DNA of 64,000 nucleotides from Texcoconibacillus texcoconensis (GTDB lineage: Bacteria; Bacillota; Bacilli; Bacillales; Salisediminibacteriaceae): contig NZ_JACHHB010000004.1 of NCBI RefSeq assembly GCF_014202575.1, positions 167,710 through 231,709 of the forward strand, given 5' to 3'. This document shows, piece after piece, positions 39,001 through 46,619 of this stretch. The translations under genes and the position numbers were made by a program. The notes under the pieces were generated by a model. It had not been told where the DNA came from and did no database searches. It worked only from the letters and a program-made list of their open reading frames with translations. How positions within the stretch are numbered: the stretch's first letter is position 1; each line of letters opens with the position of its first letter.

Positions 39001-39929
39001 TTTGACACCGCCTGTGTAACATCTCTCGGTCGCCGAATTGCTGCAATGGTGCCTGGTTTTGAATGAGGTGCGAATTCCACAAAACGCTCAAACACATTCC
39101 CTTCCCATAGTGGCTCCAGTGCCGGCCTTCGTCTTACATCATGCCAATCGTCTCCATGCACAGACGCAATCACTCTTACGCCTGCATTCATCGCTTCTAC
39201 GATGGCTTCAGTATCTTCTTTGCGACCGATTTCATCAACGACTAACACATCAGGGCTCATTGAGCGAATCATCATCATCATTCCTTCTGCTTTCGGACAT
39301 GCATCAAGCACATCAACTCTAGGCCCGAAAGTATGTTGAGGAACACCTTTTAACGATCCTGCAATCTCTGAACGTTCATCAACAATACCGACCTTTTTAG
39401 CAGGGAGACGCTCAGAAGGGAATCCTTCACTGATGATTCTGGCGATATCACGTAGAAACGTCGTTTTCCCTGTTTTCGGAGCGCCGATCAGAAGCGTACT
39501 TTTCCATTTCCCAGCTTGTATTAACCGAGGCACATAACGATCGGCTACACCTAAAGTTTGTTTAGCAATTCGAATGTTAAAAGAGCTAACCGCTCGAATC
39601 CCCTTAACTCGGCCTTGGTCAGTGACAACTTTGCCCGCCAGACCAACGCGGTGACCGCCTTTAATCGTTATATAGCCACGTTTTAATTCTTCATCTAAAG
39701 TATAAAGAGAATAGTTACTTAACTGGTTTAAGATGTATTGCATCTCTTCATCACGAACACCTTGTTGACTTCCCTTTCCAGGCAAATACATCACCCGTCC
39801 GTTGACATCTAATTCTAGCGCTTGTGAATGGCGAATTCTTATTTCTTCGATTTTTTGAATCTCACGTTCATCAATGCTATTTATCCAATGAACGAGGCGT
39901 TTGGGTAAAACGTCAAAAACCTCTTTCAC
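38997..39929 (-). CDS. spoIIIAA: Stage III sporulation protein AA (ATPase)
   Basis: An AAA+ ATPase resembling secretion ATPases and the probable motor of the SpoIIIA channel. Walker A is LLIGAPKTGKTTFLRDIAR and Walker B is DVLVVDEIGRKEDTEAI. The GTG start behind GAGGTGAATAGC gives 310 aa, close to B. subtilis. An ATG 30 bases upstream behind GGAGACAAAGGC is also plausible. It is first in the operon, with a sigma-E-like promoter upstream. Confidence 0.94.
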   Translation of the reverse strand: MKEVFDVLPKRLVHWINSIDEREIQKIEEIRIRHSQALELDVNGRVMYLPGKGSQQGVRDEEMQYILNQLSNYSLYTLDEELKRGYITIKGGHRVGLAGKVVTDQGRVKGIRAVSSFNIRIAKQTLGVADRYVPRLIQAGKWKSTLLIGAPKTGKTTFLRDIARIISEGFPSERLPAKKVGIVDERSEIAGSLKGVPQHTFGPRVDVLDACPKAEGMMMMIRSMSPDVLVVDEIGRKEDTEAIVEAMNAGVRVIASVHGDDWHDVRRRPALEPLWEGNVFERFVEFAPHSKPGTIAAIRRPRDVTQAVSK

Positions 39930-40005
39930 GCTATTCACCTCGACCTTCAATGTGTACATGCCTTTGTCTCCAAATGTATGCATGTACAACAGCAATATGC
40001 TTTTA

Positions 40006-40032
40006 ATAATATGTCATTTACACTTCTATTAT
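40006..40032 (-). promoter_or_regulatory. Candidate sigma-E promoter of spoIIIAA-AH
   Basis: Minus-strand CATATTAT (40006-40013) fits the sigma-E -10 CATANNNT, and an ATA triplet 16 bases upstream fits the -35 core. It lies about 77 bases before the spoIIIAA start. spoIIIA is a known sigma-E operon in B. subtilis. Confidence 0.5.
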
Positions 40033-40101
40033 TTTCATGTCAGCTGTTTTGTACTAGCTTATGTCGCCCGTCCAATATTCAGAACGTCAAAACAAAAAAA
40101 A

Positions 40102-40139
40102 CCTCACCATGAGCCAATTTGTTTGTGGCTATGATAAGG
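40102..40139 (-). terminator. Terminator after the duplicated-domain gene
   Basis: CCTTATCATAGCC pairs imperfectly with GGCTCATGGTGAGG, followed by an eight-T run on the minus strand. It isolates the gene at 40178 from spoIIIA. Confidence 0.82.
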
Positions 40140-40177
40140 CCTTTAAATATTCACATCCCATATTTTCATGACTTGTT

Positions 40178-40582
40178 TTACGAAATTTGGCTTTTAACGA
40201 CTGCGATAAGTTGCTCCTCATCATCCATCCATTCCTCAAAGGAGGATCGATCAACACAAAAGGAACTCTCATAAACCCCTTGTTTGTAAATATCGAGGCA
40301 ATACATATTACCCCAATGATTTGTATACTCAATTTCATATCCTTCAGATAAAGATCTGAGATTACGGTCAGGAGACACCGTTATGCCATCATTTTGCTTA
40401 ACATGTGTTTCTGCAAGTTGTTGAAGTTCCCCTTCATCCCACTCTTGAAATTGCAACCGGTCAGAACAAAATGCCCCAAAATCTTTACCATCTTTCATAA
40501 CTTCAACACAAACAACATCATCAGAAAACTCATAATAACGAACTATAAGTTGATCACTTAACTGCAGTTGATTTCGTTTCAA
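40178..40582 (-). CDS. Hypothetical protein with two tandem ~50-residue repeats
   Basis: I do not recognise the family. Residues about 12-61 and 82-131 align without gaps at a period of 70 residues, sharing Cys25/Cys95, Cys39/Cys109, the Asp-Arg pair 41-42/111-112 and Trp48/Trp118 (FCSDRLQFQEWDEGE against FCVDRSSFEEWMDDE). There is no signal or membrane segment. The start is TTG behind GGGGAGGTAATGGG. It is monocistronic between efp and spoIIIA, where B. subtilis has yqhV, but it does not resemble that small membrane protein. Confidence 0.8.
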   Translation of the reverse strand: MKRNQLQLSDQLIVRYYEFSDDVVCVEVMKDGKDFGAFCSDRLQFQEWDEGELQQLAETHVKQNDGITVSPDRNLRSLSEGYEIEYTNHWGNMYCLDIYKQGVYESSFCVDRSSFEEWMDDEEQLIAVVKSQIS

Positions 40583-40691
40583 CCCATTACCTCCCCTCTT
40601 TACTCATTAATATATGCTCTTTGTACAATTAGGATACCCATCCATATTACGATTTAAAAGCTGAATTTTCCGAAAATTAAAGCATAAAAAA

Positions 40692-40734
40692 GACCAAGGC
40701 GCCTTTCGAGAACACTCGAAATTGCGACTTGGTC
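40692..40734 (-). terminator. Terminator of efp
   Basis: GACCAAG...TTTCGAG pairs with CTCGAAA...TTGGTC, followed by TTTTTTATG on the minus strand, 10 bases after the efp stop. Confidence 0.9.
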
Positions 40735-40743
40735 ATGTTTTTA

Positions 40744-41301
40744 CTATGCTCGGGACTGATATTCCCCTTTACGCGTATCAACAACGATGACTTCACCTTG
40801 GTTAATAAAGAATGGTACTTGCACCGTCAATCCTGTTTCAAGCGTTGCTGGTTTCGTACCTCCAGAAGCTGTGTCACCTTTAATACCTGGTTCTGTTTCC
40901 GTCACTTCTAGTTCCACAGTATTTGGCACTTCGACACCTAGTGTTTCTCCTCCATAAGTCATAATTTGCACTTCCATATTTTCTTTTAAATAGTTCAATT
41001 GTTCTTCAATTTGACTCGTTTGTAACTCGAGTTGTTCATACGTGTTCATATCCATAAACGTATGTGTTGCACCACTTGCGTATAAATACTGCATTTTATT
41101 GTTTTCAATATGTGCTTTTTCTACTTTTTCACCGGCACGAAACGTTTTTTCTTGAATCGCACCCGTACGTAAATTACGTAACTTTGAACGGACAAATGCT
41201 GCCCCTTTTCCTGGTTTAACATGTTGGAAATCGACAACTTGCCAAATACCATTATCTACTTCGATCGTAAGACCCGTTTTAAAATCGTTTACTGAAATCA
41301 T
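40744..41301 (-). CDS. efp: Elongation factor P
   Basis: Relieves ribosome stalling at polyproline stretches. Three OB/KOW-like domains are seen in 185 aa. The modified lysine is Lys32 in [18 protein letters not shown]. The C-terminal domain ends [29 protein letters not shown]. It is the last gene of the yqhR-aroQ-pepQ-efp run. Confidence 0.97.
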   Translation of the reverse strand: MISVNDFKTGLTIEVDNGIWQVVDFQHVKPGKGAAFVRSKLRNLRTGAIQEKTFRAGEKVEKAHIENNKMQYLYASGATHTFMDMNTYEQLELQTSQIEEQLNYLKENMEVQIMTYGGETLGVEVPNTVELEVTETEPGIKGDTASGGTKPATLETGLTVQVPFFINQGEVIVVDTRKGEYQSRA

Positions 41302-41319
41302 GATTTTGTTCCTCCTCTT

Positions 41320-42387
41320 TTATTCACCTAAAATTAATAGTTCTTTTGTGGATTTTGATAACGAACGGTTTCCATTTTCTGCAATAACCGTATCATCCTC
41401 GATTCGTGTGCCACCAACCCCAGAGATATAAATTCCTGGTTCTACCGTCACAACCATACCGGGCTTCAATGTTACATTACTACGGTGAGACACACCTGGA
41501 CCTTCATGAACTTCCATACCTAGTCCATGACCTGTAGAATGACCAAAATATTTTCCATAGCCTCGTTCAGTAATATAATCGCGAGCAATTTTATCAGCTT
41601 CTTTGCCGGTTAAACCTGCTTTTATTTGATTCATAGCAAGTTTTTGTGCTTCGTATACCGTATTATAAATGGCTTTCAATTCTTCTGATGGCTCGCCGAC
41701 AGCAACAGTACGTGTAATGTCCGAGCAGTACCCTTTATAATAGGCACCGAAGTCAAGGGTAACAAGTTCCCCATGTTGAATCGTTTTTTCACTTGCAACT
41801 CCGTGCGGAAGTGCAGATCGATAGCCTGAGGCCACGATAATATCAAATGATGAAGAAACGGCTCCTTGTTTACGCATGAAAAACTCAATTTCATTCGCAA
41901 CATCAATCTCTTTTACACCCGGCCTTATGAAGCTTTGAATATGATTAAATGTTTCATCAGCGATATCTACCGCTTCTTGCAACGTTTGGATTTCTTGCTC
42001 GTCTTTGACCATACGTAACTTTTCAACAAGCCCACTTACTGGTACGAGGTTTGTATTGACCTTTTCTCGGTATGTCTCGTATTGTGCATATGTAAGGTGA
42101 TCTTTTTCAAAACCTACCTTCTTTAACCCCAATTGTTCAATTTGGTTTGCTACTTCATCGACAATTGGACCACTATGTTCAACAATCTCAAACCCTACAG
42201 CTTGCTCTTCTGCTTGATCGGTGTAGCGAAAATCAGTAATTAATTTTGCTTCATTTTCACTTATAAGTACAACACCTGCAGTACCTGTAAACTTTGATAA
42301 GTACCTCCGATTCGTAGAGCTTGCAACAAGAATCCCATCGATGCTCGCATCTTGAAACGTCTCCCGCAAAGCCTGTAATCTACTCAC
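41320..42387 (-). CDS. pepQ: M24-family Xaa-Pro peptidase (YqhT)
   Basis: A creatinase-fold metallopeptidase. A regulatory N-terminal domain is followed by the catalytic domain with metal ligands in TLDFGAYYKGYCSDITRT (two Asp), FGHSTGHGLGMEVHEGP (His), VTVEPGIYI (Glu) and GTRIEDDT (Glu). A GTG at the right distance from GAGGAGG was chosen; an ATG two codons earlier is too close to it. About 355 aa. It overlaps aroQ slightly, as in B. subtilis yqhS-yqhT. Confidence 0.93.
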   Translation of the reverse strand: MSRLQALRETFQDASIDGILVASSTNRRYLSKFTGTAGVVLISENEAKLITDFRYTDQAEEQAVGFEIVEHSGPIVDEVANQIEQLGLKKVGFEKDHLTYAQYETYREKVNTNLVPVSGLVEKLRMVKDEQEIQTLQEAVDIADETFNHIQSFIRPGVKEIDVANEIEFFMRKQGAVSSSFDIIVASGYRSALPHGVASEKTIQHGELVTLDFGAYYKGYCSDITRTVAVGEPSEELKAIYNTVYEAQKLAMNQIKAGLTGKEADKIARDYITERGYGKYFGHSTGHGLGMEVHEGPGVSHRSNVTLKPGMVVTVEPGIYISGVGGTRIEDDTVIAENGNRSLSKSTKELLILGE

Positions 42388-42820
42388 TGTCATTCCTCCT
42401 CAACAAATAATCAATGGCCATTTCGTAACCTAAAAAGCCGAAGCCTGACAATTGACCAACGCAAACCGGAGCAGTGACAGACGTCTGGCGAAATGATTCA
42501 CGAGCGTGAACATTTGATAAATGGACTTCAACAGTCGGAATAGATAAACTCGCGATTGCATCACGTAATGCATAACTATAATGCGTAAAAGCGGCCGGGT
42601 TGATCACAATACCTTGGCAATCTTCCTCTGCTGTGTGCAAGAGATCAACCAACTCACCTTCATGGTTGGATTGTTCCATTCTTATTGATACACCACGTTT
42701 ATTTCCGAATTTATCTAAACGCTTTTTCAAGTCTTCCAATGATTCACGCCCATAAACATCAGGTTCTCTCGTTCCTAATCGGTTCAAATTAGGACCATTA
42801 AGTATGAGGACCTTATCCAT
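42380..42820 (-). CDS. aroQ: Type II 3-dehydroquinate dehydratase
   Basis: Third step of the shikimate pathway. Signatures are ILNGPNLNRLGTREPDVYG with the catalytic Tyr, INPAAFTHYSYALRDAI and PTVEVHLSNVHARESFR with the catalytic His. The length is 146 aa. It sits between yqhR and pepQ. Confidence 0.96.
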   Translation of the reverse strand: MDKVLILNGPNLNRLGTREPDVYGRESLEDLKKRLDKFGNKRGVSIRMEQSNHEGELVDLLHTAEEDCQGIVINPAAFTHYSYALRDAIASLSIPTVEVHLSNVHARESFRQTSVTAPVCVGQLSGFGFLGYEMAIDYLLRRNDSE

Positions 42821-42901
42821 AAACTCCCCTCCCTAACGACAAAAGCATGGACCGCGATTTCAACACGCACGCATCCTTGTTGCACATTTTAACACACTGG
42901 T

Positions 42902-43438
42902 CTAGCTTTGAATAGACTGCTGGGCTCGTTCATCTTGCTGCTCCTGATATTCATAAGAGATCGAATACCCAATAAACAAACCATAAACAACGTAGATACA
43001 AGCACTTGTAATGATCGTATTAATGTCTAAGTTGAACAACGATTTTAAACCTGGGAACATCGGATTTAACAGTCCAAATACAATAATCCATAACCCCGCA
43101 CCAAACAGTAAACCTGGCCATATACTATTAATTTTCACAAATAACAATCTGTATAAAAAGGCAACGCCAATAGAAATGAGTGAGATCACGAGAATACCGA
43201 CAATTTGTCCAATCCACGTCTCTTTCCAAGGGCCAAGTGCCCACGGCATTAGCGCCATTGCTGGACCAACTCTTATAAAGTTAAGAATAAACGCAACGTA
43301 ACCGACAATCCCCCAAATAAGACCTCCAAACATTCCTGTAATCGTGACATACACAGGAAATGACATCGATGGTACGCCTTCAGGAATTTGGTCTTGTTGT
43401 TGATTTTGTTGATTCTCCGAATTCTTATTTTGACTCAT
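42902..43438 (-). CDS. yqhR: Conserved membrane protein YqhR
   Basis: A 178-residue protein with a Gln/Asn-rich N-terminus (MSQNKNSENQQNQQQDQ) and four membrane segments (about 30-50, 68-92, 103-122 and 135-155). The start was set behind GAGGTGAT; the longer frame upstream lacks a site. Function unknown. The position before aroQ matches B. subtilis yqhR. The yqhQ gene that accompanies it there is not present. Confidence 0.85.
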   Translation of the reverse strand: MSQNKNSENQQNQQQDQIPEGVPSMSFPVYVTITGMFGGLIWGIVGYVAFILNFIRVGPAMALMPWALGPWKETWIGQIVGILVISLISIGVAFLYRLLFVKINSIWPGLLFGAGLWIIVFGLLNPMFPGLKSLFNLDINTIITSACIYVVYGLFIGYSISYEYQEQQDERAQQSIQS

Positions 43439-43733
43439 TGATATCACCTCAAAAAATAGCATGCCCAATAACAAATATTTTTTGCACATTTTATATCCAG
43501 GTGTAAAAAGGAAGAAATTCGGGAATAGTAAAACAGTAGTACTTATCACCTTGGAGATCTCCCTCCTTTTCGTGTACAATAAGGCTATCAAGTTTCCTTC
43601 ATACCGTAAGGAGTGGTGATATTAATTAATTGAAGTAAAAAAAGCTAGCATTTTTGAATACCTTGATTCGAAACCGCCCTAGTTTTTTTACATAATGACG
43701 GTTTAATTTGAATTGAGACTTGGAGGTGGAACG

Positions 43734-44129
43734 ATGTTTCGTCACTCTATACACCCTATGATCCTTATTATCTTTGCACTAGCCATAATTGGCTTGGGAT
43801 ACCGCCTGTTTACAGAGCCTGGTCGTTTCCTTTTATCTTTGTTAACGACGGTTGCTATTGCTGGTGTGATCATTTGGGTTTTCAAACGTTTTGTCATCCC
43901 CAAAATGTCTGGAGGCTACCAGACACAATATCAACCTGTAACTAGCCGCCCACCTCGATCACATTACGGAAAGAAAGCATCTAAAACAAACAAAGCTGCT
44001 TTTTGGAAAAAGGATAAAAAGAACCAACAAAAACGGACGACTCGCCCTCTTGTAAAAAAACAATCTGACGTTCAATTAAAAGTCATTGAAGGGAAAAAGA
44101 ACAAGAAAAAGAACCGAGCCTTATTTTAA
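43734..44129 (+). CDS. yqhP: SA1362-family small membrane protein (YqhP-like)
   Basis: A 131-residue protein with two N-terminal membrane helices (about 7-25 and 33-53) and a long basic tail rich in Lys, Arg and Gln. GGAGGTGGAACG precedes the chosen ATG. The terminator stem begins inside its last codons. The basic tail would lie on the cytoplasmic side and could bind nucleic acid or lipid head groups, which is only inference. Gene order suggests YqhP. Confidence 0.72.
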   Translation: MFRHSIHPMILIIFALAIIGLGYRLFTEPGRFLLSLLTTVAIAGVIIWVFKRFVIPKMSGGYQTQYQPVTSRPPRSHYGKKASKTNKAAFWKKDKKNQQKRTTRPLVKKQSDVQLKVIEGKKNKKKNRALF

Positions 44130-44146
44130 AAGCTTGGTTCTTTTCT
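44108..44146 (+). terminator. Terminator overlapping the end of the yqhP-like gene
   Basis: AAAGAACCGAGC pairs with GCTTGGTTCTTT (one G-T), followed by TTC. It overlaps the gene's last codons and precedes the PAP2-like gene. Confidence 0.72.
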
Positions 44147-44175
44147 ATAACATAAGAAAGGAGCAGTGACGTTTT

Positions 44176-44997
44176 ATGGACCTTAACAGTACTGTATTCA
44201 CTGAATTTTATACGAATACGAGTGTAACGAACGTTATAACTTCACACTTCCCTCTTTTATTCACGATCGGTCTATTATATTGGAGTATAAATAGAACTGT
44301 TGGCTTTCATTTACTTCTTATTAGCAGTTTTTCTTTATCATTAAGCTTATTATTTCATCAGTACGTTCCGTTAATTTATACGAACAACACAACAGTTACA
44401 TTTACACATCCTCATATACAACTTGTCACCGCTCTATTTGCGTATTTTATTCCTCTCATTCGAAATAAAAGGCAACTCTTGCTTACGCTTTCTCCTATTG
44501 TCTTGATCAGTTTTTTCTTTTTCTTTTTGGCTGAAACTCACGTTTATACAATTGCTGGAAGTGTTGTTATAGGTGGTTTTATCATTTACATGTTTTATCG
44601 AAGTTTCGATTGGATTGAAGGAATGCCAGAAAAAACGTTTATTTTTCTCACCCTACTCATCCCAAGTGCTCTCATAAGTCTCATTTATCCACTCACTTCA
44701 GCTATGATTTATCCTGGTATTCTGTTTGGGGCTAGTATTGGCTACTCTTTAGAAAGACTGAAAGTACGAAGTATTATTAATGGTGCTTCTTTAATCAACA
44801 GGTGTATTGCATTTTTCATAGGTAGTGCAGGGGTTATTGCTATTTATTTTGTTTTTCGTTTACCTTTCGTACAGCTACCATTTTTTTCATTCACCTTTGG
44901 AACCATTGTCACGCTTTGGATAACATTCATCGCACCTTACATGTTTTATGCATTGCATTTATATTCACGAGAAGGAAGTATTCGCCACATCACTTAA
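44176..44997 (+). CDS. PAP2-like integral membrane protein lacking catalytic motifs
   Basis: A 273-residue, very hydrophobic protein with about eight membrane segments. LLYWSINRTVGFHL (34-46) matches the opening of a PAP2 phosphatase subfamily, and the C-terminal IYPGILFGASIGYSLERLKVRS region matches its end. Where active enzymes have K-X6-RP, PSGH and SR-X5-H-X3-D, this protein has HQYVPL, THPHIQ (77-82) and FFLAETHVYTIAG, so the phosphatase centre is gone. AAAGGAGCAGTGACG precedes the ATG region. Its end overlaps the convergent patatin gene by 4 bases. Confidence 0.7.
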   Translation: MDLNSTVFTEFYTNTSVTNVITSHFPLLFTIGLLYWSINRTVGFHLLLISSFSLSLSLLFHQYVPLIYTNNTTVTFTHPHIQLVTALFAYFIPLIRNKRQLLLTLSPIVLISFFFFFLAETHVYTIAGSVVIGGFIIYMFYRSFDWIEGMPEKTFIFLTLLIPSALISLIYPLTSAMIYPGILFGASIGYSLERLKVRSIINGASLINRCIAFFIGSAGVIAIYFVFRLPFVQLPFFSFTFGTIVTLWITFIAPYMFYALHLYSREGSIRHIT

Positions 44998-45881
44998 GGC
45001 CAGCGGCTTAAAAATTCGTTGGTCTTACGTTCACCTAATTTTATTAATTCTTGACGCTCTTTTGTATCTAATTGAAAATCTGTCACAGATACATCCTTCA
45101 CCGGAATAAAGACGATACTTTCAGCTTCATGCTTAGCAATATATTGTCGGTCATGGGCGCTCTGCATTGTTTGTAAAATAGAAGGGACCATTTCTAATCC
45201 ATTATCTATTTTCCTTTCCGGTAATGGTTCGTTACTTGCTGACAGTTGAAAACCGATGATCGGGCGCTTCTCCTTTTTATCTCTTTTGGAAAATAGCCAG
45301 ATTGGAAAGTTACTCAACACAGCCCCGTCTACGATGACCGATTCATATTTCGAACCTCCTTTTAACCGTACCGGTTCGAACAAAAACGGCAAGCTACAAC
45401 TCATGCGCACTGCTTTCGCAACAGAAAACTGATCTGCTGACTTTCCGTAACGTGGCAAATCGTCAGGGAGTATGAAAAATTCCCCATACGATAAATCTGA
45501 AGCCACCATCCGTAGACTTCCTTTCGGTAAGTCTGCGAACGTGCGAACCCCCTTTTTTTGTAATAAGTCCGTTAACCACGCTTCAAACTTATCTCCCCGA
45601 TACAAACCTAAATAGCGATAAAGGGAAACCCACTTTAAAACACGGGGAGATAATGAAAAAAATTTCCTATGCTCAAGAATATCACTCGGTTCGAATGTTT
45701 CCATCGTACGTTCAAGCTCATCACTACGGTATCCTGCCATATACAGAGCTGCAGTAAGGGCACCGGCACTTGTACCTGCAACACGAGTTAAGTTGACACC
45801 TGCTTCTTCTAATGCTCTTAATGCTCCAATAAAAGCAAATGCTTTAACGCCACCACCAGCAAAGACACCATCAGCCTCCAT
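44994..45881 (-). CDS. yqhO: Patatin-like phospholipase (YqhO)
   Basis: A lipid acyl hydrolase with Ser-Asp dyad: oxyanion loop GVFAGGGVKAFAFIGALRALEEAGV, nucleophile elbow VAGTSAGALTAALY and aspartate motif VIVDGAVLSNFP. 295 aa, no signal peptide. AGGAGGTGAGTGA precedes the ATG. It lies between mntR and the convergent PAP2-like gene, as in the yqhO region of B. subtilis. The substrate is unknown. Confidence 0.9.
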   Translation of the reverse strand: MEADGVFAGGGVKAFAFIGALRALEEAGVNLTRVAGTSAGALTAALYMAGYRSDELERTMETFEPSDILEHRKFFSLSPRVLKWVSLYRYLGLYRGDKFEAWLTDLLQKKGVRTFADLPKGSLRMVASDLSYGEFFILPDDLPRYGKSADQFSVAKAVRMSCSLPFLFEPVRLKGGSKYESVIVDGAVLSNFPIWLFSKRDKKEKRPIIGFQLSASNEPLPERKIDNGLEMVPSILQTMQSAHDRQYIAKHEAESIVFIPVKDVSVTDFQLDTKERQELIKLGERKTNEFLSRWP

Positions 45882-45949
45882 TCACTCACCTCCTGATCTT
45901 TAAAGTTTATGAATGAAGGGAAGAAAACAGAATAAAGCACAAAATAAAA

Positions 45950-46020
45950 GTCAAGCCCTGCGTGAAGGTTTGAGTAAAAAATCCAAGATCTCAACCACTT
46001 TTCCTGCACGAAGGCCTGAC
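45950..46020 (-). terminator. Terminator of mntR
   Basis: GTCAGGCC at one end pairs with GGGCTTGAC at the other through a long imperfect stem (inner TTGAG with CTCAA), followed by TTTTATTTTG on the minus strand. It lies 21 bases after the mntR stop and separates it from yqhO. Confidence 0.8.
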
Positions 46021-46040
46021 TTTCAATATTCACTATAACA

Positions 46041-46466
46041 TTATTCTTCAATTTCACTTTCTCTTTGTACTTGACGTAGTTTCTTTATTCTCTCTTCGTC
46101 TTCACGAAAGTATTGCACAAGGTCACCAATACGGTCTATCGCATCCCAACTTAAATGATGTTCGATACCTTCCACATCTTCGTAAATGTTTTCACCTGCG
46201 ACACCGATAATATCCATAAAGTCTTCTAGTAAATCGTGACGATATACGAGACGTTTTCCGATCTTTTTCCCTTTTGGCGTCAATACGAGCCCACGATACT
46301 TTTCATAAACTAAGTATTGACTTTGGTCCAATTTCTGGACCATTTTTGTTACCGATGACGGATGGACTTCGAGTGCTTCGGCAATATCAGAAACTCGCGC
46401 GTATCCTTTTTCTTCTATTAACAAATATATCCGTTCTAAATAATCTTCCATACTCGGCGTCGGCAT
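46041..46466 (-). CDS. mntR: Manganese-responsive transcriptional regulator MntR
   Basis: A DtxR-family repressor of Mn(II) uptake genes. The N-terminal winged helix ([23 protein letters not shown]) is followed by the dimerisation domain. All six Mn ligands of B. subtilis MntR are conserved at the same numbers: Asp8, Glu11, His77, Glu99, Glu102 and His103. At 141 aa it has no SH3-like domain, as expected for MntR. Confidence 0.97.
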   Translation of the reverse strand: MPTPSMEDYLERIYLLIEEKGYARVSDIAEALEVHPSSVTKMVQKLDQSQYLVYEKYRGLVLTPKGKKIGKRLVYRHDLLEDFMDIIGVAGENIYEDVEGIEHHLSWDAIDRIGDLVQYFREDEERIKKLRQVQRESEIEE

Positions 46467-46590
46467 GGTGTTCCCTCCAATAAAATACTAAACGTATACG
46501 TATGTATCATCAATGTTTATTAAAATCATTATACAATAAAAGTAGGTTGGACACTAGGAGATGTAGCTGAAATCATCATTGTCATTATGA

Positions 46591-46615
46591 AAAGCCTGTC
46601 CAGTGGACAGGCTTT
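46591..46615 (-). terminator. Hairpin after nrdJ
   Basis: AAAGCCTGTCC pairs exactly with GGACAGGCTTT, 4 bases after the nrdJ stop. The following TTCATAATG is a weak T-tail, so termination may be partial. Confidence 0.7.
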
Positions 46616-46619
46616 ATAT

